Shown here: piece by piece, positions 34,260-41,704 of the stretch
Layout of the letters: each line of letters starts with the position of its first letter
Position numbering within the stretch: the first letter of the stretch is position 1
Source of the DNA: Deltaproteobacteria bacterium
GTDB lineage: Bacteria > Desulfobacterota > Binatia > Binatales > Binataceae
DNA length: 61,176 bases
Assembly (NCBI GenBank): GCA_019237115.1
Contig: JAFAHS010000039.1
Span: 1-61,176 of the forward strand
Direction: 5' to 3'
The notes under the pieces: model-generated
What the model saw: only the letters and a program-made list of their open reading frames with translations
Databases searched by the model: none
What the model was told of the DNA's origin: nothing
Made by a program: the position numbers and the translations under genes

Positions 34260-34705
34260 TTTGTCGTGACCCCGGTTGAAAGCTTCTTCAGGAAATCAGC
34301 CCTCGGTCGGACATATCAGGTTAAGGCCTCGGGAAGCCAGCTTTGCCGTTTCCTTCCCAGCGCAAGGTGCCCTTGGGCGGATCCTTGCGGCCGCCGGGTC
34401 AGACGCTCCGGGATAACACGAGGTTGGCGGAGCTGATCCGCGCTGCATTGTTAGGGCGATAGGTCACGATCGCGGAGGACGTAGCGCTTACTTGTTGGGA
34501 AGTAGGAGCGGACCGAACTACCCACTCCCCGCGCGCAGCTTCGAGAGTTGCTCATCTCCGAGTCCTAAAAGTCGGCTCGGACCGCAGGCCTTGGTTCGTC
34601 GGGCTGCACGAATCGCGGGAGCGGTGAGGAGTTTCTGCGAAACCACATCACCGCTCCCATTTCAATGCCGCTTCATCGAAGGGCGGCCGGGACCAGGTGC
34701 GGCTA
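34260..34705. other. Intergenic region with a strong hairpin at 34617-34658
   Basis: No gene is recognisable in these 445 bp. GGGAGCGGTGA (34617-34627) pairs perfectly with TCACCGCTCCC (34648-34658), an 11-bp stem around a 20-base loop. It lies about 50 bp past the BON gene stop and could end or stabilise that transcript, but no T-run follows on the minus strand. Confidence 0.5.
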
Positions 34706-35110
34706 CTACATCTTGGAAGCAGACGAACCGGAGACCGCCAGCTGGTTGTTCACGCTCTTGACGCCTTTCGTACCTTCTGTGAGCTCCTGGGCGCGCGTGG
34801 CGGTCGCCTGCGACGACACGTTACCCTTCAGAGTTACGACACCGGCGGTGGTTGACACATGTATGTCCTGGCCTTTGGTCGACTCGTCCTTGTGCAGGCT
34901 CTCCTTGACCTTGGCGGTTATGCTGGTGTCGCGAACTGCGGTAACGGTACCCTTGCCGGCGTTTTCTGCCGCGTGCCAGGTTTCAGTGCCGGCGCTCTTC
35001 ATCTCTTGGCCGGCCTCATGCATCGACTCGCCGGCGCTTTGAGCAAGGGCGGGAACTGCGAAAGCGATCGCCAGAACCGCCGCCGGAACAATCGTTTTGA
35101 CCAACTTCAT
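34706..35110 (-). CDS. Exported BON-domain protein
   Basis: About 134 residues. ATG 35110 follows a near-perfect ribosome site (GAGGAGGTAGCC) and opens a signal peptide (VPAAVLAIAFAVPALAQ). A charged helix follows, then one BON domain (TSITAKVKESLHKDESTKG, IHVSTTAGVVTLKGNVSS, AQELTEGTKGVKSVNNQL). BON proteins of the OsmY type bind phospholipid and protect the periplasm under osmotic or envelope stress. It is the second gene after the 35145-35639 hypothetical on the same strand (34-bp gap). Confidence 0.88.
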   Translation of the reverse strand: MKLVKTIVPAAVLAIAFAVPALAQSAGESMHEAGQEMKSAGTETWHAAENAGKGTVTAVRDTSITAKVKESLHKDESTKGQDIHVSTTAGVVTLKGNVSSQATATRAQELTEGTKGVKSVNNQLAVSGSSASKM

Positions 35111-35144
35111 GGCTACCTCCTCGATTGCGGACTCGGGACGCGCG

Positions 35145-35639
35145 TCATGCGGTGGCGATTTCGGAACGGGGCCGGTTGGCCAGCGCGACCATAGGAGCAT
35201 GCGCGCGGCGGGTTCGCGCGGAAGTTGTCGCTCTTGTCTGGGTGTTCGAGAGCGAAGGACTCCGGACGTCGAAGGTCCTTTGCAGCGTCACGCTCCTGGC
35301 CGAGGTGCCACGCCGGACTCGATGTAACTCGCGCTTCAAAGCATCGGGATTGATTCCGATAATTTCGCAGAGATTGCGAAAAGCAAAGATGCTGTATCGG
35401 CTTGGGGAGTTTATCCAGTCACGAGCGTCGGCAAACAACAGCCGATTCATCGCGCTCTGGTCGCCGTCCCGATATCCGAGATAACATCGAATGGCGTCCT
35501 CGAGCACCGCCAACATCAGATTTCGTTCGGGTTCGCTGACCCATCGGTTGTTGTAACATCGCTCGAGCTCCGCGGATCCTGAGATACTTCGAGCTGCGAA
35601 CGTTGAACCGGTAGACAGGCTCCATTCATCCATCGCCAT
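35145..35639 (-). CDS. Conserved hypothetical helical protein
   Basis: About 164 residues. The centre (EPERNLMLAVLEDAIRCYLG, DARDWINSPS, FRNLCEIIGINPDALKREL) recurs as a conserved block in hypothetical proteins of delta-like bacteria; it is helical and ends in a helix-turn-helix-like segment, so DNA or partner binding is possible. The C-terminal 50 residues are Arg/Thr-rich and probably disordered. GAGGGG precedes both ATG 35639 and ATG 35633; either may be the start. It heads a two-gene set with the BON protein. Confidence 0.55.
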   Translation of the reverse strand: MAMDEWSLSTGSTFAARSISGSAELERCYNNRWVSEPERNLMLAVLEDAIRCYLGYRDGDQSAMNRLLFADARDWINSPSRYSIFAFRNLCEIIGINPDALKRELHRVRRGTSARSVTLQRTFDVRSPSLSNTQTRATTSARTRRAHAPMVALANRPRSEIATA

Positions 35640-35845
35640 CGCCCCTCGCAAGATCGGATTGAAAGGGCAAGTAGCAAACCCTATACCAGCCAAAACGCCA
35701 GCAAGATCCTACGAATTCGCCTTAACCTGATTTTACAGGGAATGAAAAATCTACACGGTAGGGCGCTTCACCAGGTCCTCCAGCACAAAAAGGTCTTCAA
35801 GATCCAGGAATCGGGGCGACCCTGCCTTTTGGTCGAAGGGGCCGT

Positions 35846-36580
35846 TTAATGCCCAATCTGCTCGAACAGGACTCGGGCCTTTGCGGTCAGGCTGTTAGCC
35901 GCCAGGTAGTCGTTTTTGGACAATGCCGTGCGAGCACTGATGAGAAGACCTGTAACCAGGTCATAGCGCTGGGCGTCGGCTTCGCCGAGCTTGGCGCGGT
36001 CGATGTCCTTGACCCGATTTGCAAGCTGGTCGATTTGTTTCTGAGATTGTTCTGAGCCTGCGGTCGACACCACCGAGGTCGCCGGGGTCGGCGGGGAGGG
36101 CTCGGCTGCGGGCGTTTCGGCTTCGCTTGGCATGGGCGTTGGCGAAACTGCTGCCCGAGGCGATCCCCTCGGTGTGGCGTGATGTGCTGCGCCGTGTGTC
36201 TTGGAAGCGGCAACTGCTTTGGCGGCCGCTTTTACTGCCTCACGGGCCGCGGTGGATGCTTCTGCCGCTACGCTGGCAGCTTCAGCGGCCTTCTTGGCTG
36301 CTTGTCGAGCCTTTTCCTCGGCCTCGTTGGCCGCAGCCGCGGCCGCTTCATTGCCTTCCGCGGTGGGCGTTGGCTCGGGCGTTGGAGTCGGGGTGGGGGT
36401 CGGGGTTGGAGTCTCGATGGGTGGGGGGGAGGGGGGCCTGGCGGGACGCGACCCGGTCGCGCAATCGGTGATCACGAGCGCCGCAATGGCAGCGATCACT
36501 GCACAAACCAGCCAGCGCCGCGCAATCAAAGTTGCGGGCCCCGATTCAAACCGCGGTAGAAGAGAGCTGTAGCGGCGCAT
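35846..36580 (-). CDS. Membrane-anchored low-complexity protein (Pro-Thr stretch, Ala/Lys helix)
   Basis: About 244 residues. A single membrane segment (RWLVCAVIAAIAALVITDCA, which could also be a lipoprotein signal ending at Cys) is followed by a Pro-Thr repeat (TPTPTPTPTPTPEPT), an Ala/Lys/Glu helix over about 60 residues, a second Pro-rich linker and a folded C-end (QIDQLANRVKDIDRAKLGEA). It looks like an envelope spacer or scaffold. The start overlaps the end of the kinase gene by about 35 bp, placing it last in the regulator-kinase operon. Function unknown; it might be the surface partner of the sensor. Confidence 0.65.
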   Translation of the reverse strand: MRRYSSLLPRFESGPATLIARRWLVCAVIAAIAALVITDCATGSRPARPPSPPPIETPTPTPTPTPTPEPTPTAEGNEAAAAAANEAEEKARQAAKKAAEAASVAAEASTAAREAVKAAAKAVAASKTHGAAHHATPRGSPRAAVSPTPMPSEAETPAAEPSPPTPATSVVSTAGSEQSQKQIDQLANRVKDIDRAKLGEADAQRYDLVTGLLISARTALSKNDYLAANSLTAKARVLFEQIGH

Positions 36581-38369
36581 CTGAAGCAAGTGGAAGCCGG
36601 ATCCGACAGGTGGTTCCTTCGCCTACCCGGGAATCTATCTTGAGGACCCCGCGGTTGAGCTCGATCGCCCGTAGCGCCAGCGGGAGCCCCAGTCCACTCC
36701 CGCCCTTCTTGGTCGTGAAGTACAGATTCAGGACCTGGTCAAGATTCTCCGGAGCGATTCCGATCCCGTGGTCGGAAATTTCGACTTCGACCATCCCGTC
36801 TTTTTCTGCCGTCGAGATGGTTATGCCGCCCCCTTCAGGCATCGCTTGCATCGCGTTCTGAATCAGGTTGGTAAAGGCCTCGGCCAGCATTTCGCGGTCC
36901 GCCTCGACCGGATGTTCGGCAGAGAACTGGAAGGCGAAGCAAATGCGTTCGCGTTTAATTCGATTGGCTATTTCTGCCAGCAAATCATTTACCAGAAAAC
37001 GGTTGAGCTTAAGCTCCTGCGGGCGCATGAATCGGAGCAGCGCTTCGACGGACTGATCAAGGCGCTCGACTTCGCCGCGCAGGCGGTTGATATGCTTTTC
37101 GATGTCATTGCCGCGCAGCGCGTCTTCGCGCAGCAACTCCAGGCGCAGGTTCATTCCGTGCAGTGGGCTGCGGAGCTGATGCGCGACTCCTGAGATCAGA
37201 CCGCCGAGCCGCGCCAGCCGGGTCGAAAGATCCACCACACTCTCGAGTTCCTGTACCGCATTCATGTCGCGCAACAAGATAAGCAGGCCGACGGGCTTAC
37301 GCGCGGCTCCGAGCCGGAAAAACGAAATCAGCATTGATGCTCCGTCTGCGTCGCCGTTGCCGCTGAGATTCATCGGCACGTCCTGCGCTTCGGAACCGGA
37401 TTCCAGTGCCGCATCCGCCATCGCTACCAGCGGGTGATTTCTCCGCAGCAGGACCCCGAGCGGGCGGCCTTCGACTCCGGAGGTTTTATCCAATCCCAGA
37501 ACCGCTCTGGCTTCCCGGTTCGCAAACAGCAACGAACCGCCCGAATCCACCAGCACGACACCGTCGTGGATTGAGCGAACGATATCGAACACATTGCTGC
37601 GTCCGGTCTCCCATTGATTGTGTTCCGAGTGTACTTCGCGCGAAAGTCGGTTGAATCGTTCGGCCAATCCGCTGAGTTCGTCCTGTTGAGCTGGCGCAGG
37701 GGGAGGACTTTCGTTGACCCGTGGGCTCCATGAAACGGCTGGAAACGGCCACATCTCCTGGAACAAAAGTCTTCGCAACGAAGCGGTAGCCAGCAGCGTG
37801 AGGATAACGTCGGCGATTACGATCAGGGCGAATGCGAATCCCAGTCGTTCCAACCGGTCCTTGAGCAAAGAAAGCGTAACGCCGATGTAAATGGTGCCAA
37901 AGGGTTTGCCATCGACGTCGAACGGACGCGCGGTCGCGTACAGGTCGTTTCCAGAGGCGGCCGCGAGCAGGGCGAACGGCCACCAACGCGAAGCCTTTTG
38001 CACCAGCTCATCGATCGAGGCGAGGTGCGGCGGAACCTGCCCCTCGCGGCCGTCACCCGCAGCGACCAGAGTCTTGCCATTTGCATCCGTGATACGCGCG
38101 ATTACTACAGCAGGACCAAACGCCAGCATTGAGCCGAGCAGCTCGCGCAAGGCGTCGTCATGCTGCAATACCGTCACCGCGTCTCCCTTCCCGTGTTCGA
38201 GCCCGAGCCGGACCTGCTCGTAGACCTGGCGCGTCATGAGGTCGCTTGACTCAACGACCTCGTCGATGACCGTCCTGAGCGTGTAGGCCAGGGTGACCAC
38301 GCCAATCGCGATGATTGGAATGATCTGCAGAAATAAAAAGGCAATCGTGAATCGTGCGCGCGGACGCAT
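36546..38369 (-). CDS. Membrane sensor histidine kinase with PAS domain
   Basis: 607 residues. Two membrane helices (FLFLQIIPIIAIGVVTLAYT near 12; FALIVIADVILTLLATASL near 185) enclose a periplasmic sensor of about 150 residues containing a Cache-like VARPFDVDGKPFGTIYIGV-type end. Then comes a HAMP-like linker, PAS (HDGVVLVDSGGSLLFANREA), HisKA with VAHQLRSPLHGM, and ATPase boxes LIQNAMQAM, SDHGIGI and TTKKGGSGLGLPL. It resembles NtrB/PrsK kinases paired with sigma-54 activators. The gene sits 56 bp downstream of such an activator, so the two form a two-component system. The signal is unknown; the periplasmic domain suggests a small extracellular ligand or envelope cue. Confidence 0.92.
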   Translation of the reverse strand: MRPRARFTIAFLFLQIIPIIAIGVVTLAYTLRTVIDEVVESSDLMTRQVYEQVRLGLEHGKGDAVTVLQHDDALRELLGSMLAFGPAVVIARITDANGKTLVAAGDGREGQVPPHLASIDELVQKASRWWPFALLAAASGNDLYATARPFDVDGKPFGTIYIGVTLSLLKDRLERLGFAFALIVIADVILTLLATASLRRLLFQEMWPFPAVSWSPRVNESPPPAPAQQDELSGLAERFNRLSREVHSEHNQWETGRSNVFDIVRSIHDGVVLVDSGGSLLFANREARAVLGLDKTSGVEGRPLGVLLRRNHPLVAMADAALESGSEAQDVPMNLSGNGDADGASMLISFFRLGAARKPVGLLILLRDMNAVQELESVVDLSTRLARLGGLISGVAHQLRSPLHGMNLRLELLREDALRGNDIEKHINRLRGEVERLDQSVEALLRFMRPQELKLNRFLVNDLLAEIANRIKRERICFAFQFSAEHPVEADREMLAEAFTNLIQNAMQAMPEGGGITISTAEKDGMVEVEISDHGIGIAPENLDQVLNLYFTTKKGGSGLGLPLALRAIELNRGVLKIDSRVGEGTTCRIRLPLASDAPLQLSSTAV

Positions 38370-38425
38370 CGGTATATATCAGGCGAAGGTCGCGCTGAGG
38401 TTCCCCGCTCTTTTGATCAAGACTT

Positions 38426-39784
38426 TCAGTGCTCTTCGTAGCGCTCCAAGCGATTATAGAGCGTCTTGGGGGCAACGCCTAGAATTTCGGCGGCGCGGGT
38501 CTTGTTGCCGCCGGCGTACTCGATGGTGCGGACGATGAGCTCGCGTTCGACGTCCTCCAGTGAGGAACCCATCCGGACCCGGAACCATCCGGAGTCACCC
38601 TGGCCGGTGGTGCGAAATTCCTGGGGGAGGTCGGCGGTGGTGATGGTGGAACTCTGGCAGACTATCAGGGCGCGCTCGATGACGTTGCGCAGCTGGCGCA
38701 CGTTGCCCGGCCACGGATGCCCCCTAAGCACCTCGCGGCATTCCTCGGCGATGGTGGGGAGCGGCTTGTGTTCGCGCTCGGCGAAGAATTCCAGGAAGGC
38801 GTCGATCAGCAGCGGGATGTCCTCGGTCCGCTCGCGCAGCGGCGGCATCTGGATGGTGAACACCCCCAGCCGGTAGTAGAGGTCCTCGCGCAGCTTGCCG
38901 TCCTTGACCGCCCGGTCGATGTCGCGATTGGAGGCCGCCAGCACCCGGACATCCAGCGCGACCTCCGCGGTCCCGCCCACCCGCCGCACCCGCTGCTCTT
39001 CGATGATGCGCAACAGCTTGGCCTGCAGCTCGATCTTCATCTCGGTGATTTCATCCAGCAGCAGGGTTCCGTGATTGGCCAGCTCGAAGCTCCCTTCCTT
39101 GCGCCGATCCGCGCCGGTGAACGCGCCGCGCTCGTAGCCGAACAGCTCGCTCTCCATCAGGGTGTCGGGAATCGCCGCGCAGTTGACCCCGATGTACGGA
39201 CCGCGCCGCCGCGGCGACAGGTCATGGATGGTGCGCGCCGCGAGTTCCTTGCCGGTCCCGCTCTCCCCGCTGATGATCACCGAGGCCGAGGAACCGGCCA
39301 GCCGCTCGATGGAATTCATCACCCGCCGCATCGCCAGCGAGCGCCCGTAGATCGGCCCCAGCTCGCCGCTTTCCATCAGCCGCCGCCGCAGCCGCAGGTT
39401 TTCCTCGCGCACCGAGATGTTCTCGCTCAGGGTCTTGAGGATCTGCCGCAGGTGATGCGGATCGACCGGCTTGCGCAGGTAGTCGAGCGCGCCCAGCTTG
39501 ATGGCCTGGACCGCTTCCGGAATCTCGCCCTCCCCCGACACTATGATGGTCGCCAGCTCCACCCCCAGCTCGTGGATGTCCTTGAGCAAGGTCAGCCCAT
39601 CGCGCCTGGGCATCTTCAGATCGCACAAAAAAATGTCCGGCGAAAAACTCCGGATCAACTCGATCGCGCGGTCGCCATCTTCGGCGACCGCGACTTCGTA
39701 ACCCCACGCCCCCAGCGACTCCGACCAGTCCTCGTGAGTCGCCTTGTCGTCTTCCGCCACCAACACTCGCGTTCGATCAGCCAT
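38426..39784 (-). CDS. Sigma-54-dependent response regulator (NtrC family)
   Basis: 452 residues in the usual order: receiver (LVAEDDKATHE, phosphoacceptor in IFLCDLKMPRRDG), AAA+ domain with GESGTGKELAARTIH (Walker A), the sigma-54 contact loop ELFGYERGAFTGADRR, Walker B LLLDEITEM and R-finger region, and a Fis-type helix-turn-helix (GGNKTRAAEILGVAPKTLYN). It activates RNA polymerase with sigma-54 at -24/-12 promoters when phosphorylated by the adjacent kinase. It is a close relative of the cut-off activator at 60546 (both have GESGTGKE, and WGYEVAVAEDG here matches WGFEVGVAEDG there). No sigma-54 promoter is seen in front of its own operon. Confidence 0.95.
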   Translation of the reverse strand: MADRTRVLVAEDDKATHEDWSESLGAWGYEVAVAEDGDRAIELIRSFSPDIFLCDLKMPRRDGLTLLKDIHELGVELATIIVSGEGEIPEAVQAIKLGALDYLRKPVDPHHLRQILKTLSENISVREENLRLRRRLMESGELGPIYGRSLAMRRVMNSIERLAGSSASVIISGESGTGKELAARTIHDLSPRRRGPYIGVNCAAIPDTLMESELFGYERGAFTGADRRKEGSFELANHGTLLLDEITEMKIELQAKLLRIIEEQRVRRVGGTAEVALDVRVLAASNRDIDRAVKDGKLREDLYYRLGVFTIQMPPLRERTEDIPLLIDAFLEFFAEREHKPLPTIAEECREVLRGHPWPGNVRQLRNVIERALIVCQSSTITTADLPQEFRTTGQGDSGWFRVRMGSSLEDVERELIVRTIEYAGGNKTRAAEILGVAPKTLYNRLERYEEH

Positions 39785-40185
39785 GCTTCACAAAATCACT
39801 TTCAGCACAGGCACTGCACGCTGCTGTGAGCGCATCTCCGCGAGCGCCGACGGACGTGCCACACAGGAGACGGACTTTGACGAGGTGTCTCCCGAAGAAT
39901 CAACAAGAGCCGACTTTGTCACAACCTTCAGTGTGTCAGTTTGGTTCACGGAGCTTGATCGTTTGCTGGGTCGCCCCGGACAGGGGTTCCCGCCCTCTAT
40001 GATCTGGGTCTCTAAAGCGTGTTCTTTTGAGCATTAATCCGCAGAGGCGTCTTCTTCAAAGGCTTCCCATCAATTTTGACCATGCCAACTCCGACTTGCA
40101 ATCTCGACCAGCGTACCCAAGTGGCATATTTGTTGCGGTGGCTGGCAATCACTGCATGAGAGTTTCGACTGAAGGAGGTGGAGCA
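39785..40185. other. Divergent intergenic region, promoters not resolved
   Basis: About 400 bp between the NtrC-type regulator and the small membrane proteins. Short plus-strand frames look random. TGGCTGGCAATCACTGC near 40139 resembles a sigma-54 site but its GG-to-GC spacing is wrong. A near-perfect ribosome site GAAGGAGGTGGAGCA precedes ATG 40186. Confidence 0.4.
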
Positions 40186-40437
40186 ATGGCTGAGACGAAA
40201 TTGCAAAACGGCGAGACCGCTGAGGATACGGCTCACACCGTGGCCGCGGCCGGACGCAAGGTACTTGAAGAAGGCTACGACAACCTTCGCGAATATGGAG
40301 GAAAGTCGCTCGGATACGCTGGCCGTTTAACGGACGACCTGGCTGAATTCGTCAAGCGCGAGCCTCTGATCGCGGTCGGCGCAGCTTTTCTCTTGGGCTA
40401 CGTGGCTGCTCAAGTTCTTCGGCGTCTGCCTTCGTGA
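40186..40437 (+). CDS. Small YqjD/ElaB-like membrane-anchored stress protein
   Basis: 83 residues. ATG 40186 follows GAAGGAGGTGGAGCA. A charged coiled N-part (EDTAHTVAAAGRKVLEEGYD) leads to REPLIAVGAAFLLGYVAAQVL, a C-terminal membrane helix preceded by the Arg/Glu-Pro motif of the YqjD/ElaB/DUF883 family. Such proteins are tail-anchored in the inner membrane, bind ribosomes or accumulate in stationary phase. First gene of a run of four small membrane proteins. Confidence 0.7.
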   Translation: MAETKLQNGETAEDTAHTVAAAGRKVLEEGYDNLREYGGKSLGYAGRLTDDLAEFVKREPLIAVGAAFLLGYVAAQVLRRLPS

Positions 40438-40440
40438 ACA

Positions 40441-40782
40441 ATGGCACGGGAAGAACTTTCAGAGTCCAACGACGAGCAGGAAGCGCGAGATCTGCGAAGT
40501 GCACTGAAACGCTGTATTGAAGCAAATCCGCTTCCCGCACTTGCCATCGCGGCTGGCGTGGGCTTCGTTCTGGGCGGTGGACTTCGACATCCTCTGGGCA
40601 GGGCGCTCCTGGCTTTCGCGGGCAGGACGATCACGAAAGAACTGATGAGCGGGATAGCAACGTCGAAAGATGGTTCTAACAGACGAAATCTCCAAACTTC
40701 AGGATCAGCTCGCACAGGCGGAAACGGATCTCCAGCAGAGTCTGTCCGAAGTCAATCAGCGGGTCGAAGCGGTCGACATTAG
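40441..40782 (+). CDS. Small membrane-anchored protein, same type as its neighbours
   Basis: 113 residues starting 3 bp after the previous stop. A charged N-helix is followed by CIEANPLPALAIAAGVGFVLGGGLRHPLGRALLAFAG, the same Pro-then-membrane-helix plan as the genes either side. The Ser/Gly/Arg-rich last 35 residues overlap the start of the next gene by 113 bp and look unselected, so this gene may have originally ended near 40675 and lost its stop, or a frameshift is present. Confidence 0.6.
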   Translation: MAREELSESNDEQEARDLRSALKRCIEANPLPALAIAAGVGFVLGGGLRHPLGRALLAFAGRTITKELMSGIATSKDGSNRRNLQTSGSARTGGNGSPAESVRSQSAGRSGRH

Positions 40783-40960
40783 ACCCCGCCTGGAGCGCGT
40801 GATCAGGAAGCATCCGCTCCCTTCCGCGGCCCTGGCGCTGGCCGCCGGGGTGGCGGTGGGCATCCGCACGTCGCGTCTGTCGGTAGTGGGGGCGCTCGCG
40901 CTGGGCGTACTGTTCGGTCTTGAGCTGGGTGCCCTGCTGCCGGAAGACAAAGGCGGGTAG
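40670..40960 (+). CDS. Small coiled-coil membrane protein (YqjD/DUF883-like)
   Basis: 96 residues. The coiled coil EISKLQDQLAQAETDLQQSLSE is followed by RKHPLPSAALALAAGVAVGIR and a second hydrophobic segment (VGALALGVLFGLELGALL). The KHPLPSAALALAAG motif parallels NPLPALAIAAG in the preceding gene, indicating duplication. The start at ATG 40670 lies inside the upstream frame. Role in envelope stress is by family resemblance only. Confidence 0.65.
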   Translation: MVLTDEISKLQDQLAQAETDLQQSLSEVNQRVEAVDIRPRLERVIRKHPLPSAALALAAGVAVGIRTSRLSVVGALALGVLFGLELGALLPEDKGG

Positions 40961-40962
40961 TC

Positions 40963-41397
40963 GTGCAGCAGGACGAAAAGATCGGCAACGGCCCTCGCAA
41001 GCCTGAAGCTCACGACTGGCCGACCCTGGTCGCCCGCGTCATCAGCGACGTGGCGCGCATAGTGCAGACCGAAATTCGTCTGTTTCAGGCGAGCTTGAAC
41101 CCGATACTCTCTGGGGCCGTCGATCGGTTGCTCGGCAGCACACTTGCACTTGCGGGGTTCCTTGCCGGCGGCTTGTGCCTGCTCGCCGCGGCCGTGGTGT
41201 TCCTGCACCGCTGGCTGTGGTGGGACGCGTCGCTGGCTATCGCCGGGGTCGTCAGCTTCGTCGCGGGCTACGCGGCAGCACGGGTGGCAGCGCTGCGAGC
41301 GAGCCAATCGGTCGACACCCTGCAGCGATCGTTTCGACGCGAGAATGTCAGTCCAGAGTCCAGCTCGAGCGCGATGCGGAAGGTCGACCGAAACTGA
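40963..41397 (+). CDS. Phage-holin-superfamily III / DUF1469 membrane protein
   Basis: About 144 residues with a GTG start 2 bp after the previous stop. WPTLVARVISDVARIVQTEIRLFQASL is the amphipathic lead of the Phage_holin_3_6/DUF1469 family, followed by two membrane helices (LALAGFLAGGLCLLAAAVVF and LAIAGVVSFVAGYAAARVA). Despite the name, these are chromosomal envelope proteins found next to YqjD-type genes (compare YqjE in E. coli), not phage lysis proteins. The yqjD-yqjE-like order supports a shared envelope-stress role for 40186-41397. Confidence 0.75.
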   Translation: MQQDEKIGNGPRKPEAHDWPTLVARVISDVARIVQTEIRLFQASLNPILSGAVDRLLGSTLALAGFLAGGLCLLAAAVVFLHRWLWWDASLAIAGVVSFVAGYAAARVAALRASQSVDTLQRSFRRENVSPESSSSAMRKVDRN

Positions 41398-41704
41398 TAG
41401 TGGTCTAGAGGGAGCAACCAAACATTGACAGTGGAGATCGTCGTTCGCCGGGACATGTTTCTGACCGACGAGGATGTCCTGGCCCTCGACCTCTGGCCCG
41501 TCAATTCTGGGAGAAAGACCTTTTCGATATCGCTTGCGAACGACCCGGGCCTCGAACGCCAGCGCGCGAGCCTTCACGGACGGTTTCGACGCCTGAGAGT
41601 GCGATTGGAGGCGCCTCCGCGTAGTCGAGGTGCTCGCCAGATCCCTCGACCTCGCCGCCATCGACTCCTCACTCCTAGCAGCCGCCGGCACCGGCCCACG
41701 TCCA
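41398..41704. other. Intergenic region between convergent gene groups
   Basis: About 300 bp between the holin-like gene and treZ. A plus-strand frame beginning MTVEIVVRRDMFLTDEDVLALDLWPV looks fairly protein-like for 60 codons but then turns Arg/Ser-rich and runs antisense into treZ. I do not call a gene. No clear terminator. Confidence 0.4.

Noticed and set aside
40139..40155. Sigma-54-like TGGCTGGCAATCACTGC before the small membrane proteins
   Set aside because: No GG-to-GC pair in it has the required 10-bp spacing.
40963..41397. Prophage interpretation of the holin-superfamily gene
   Set aside because: No endolysin, structural or integrase genes nearby, and neighbours are YqjD-like; the family is mainly chromosomal envelope proteins.
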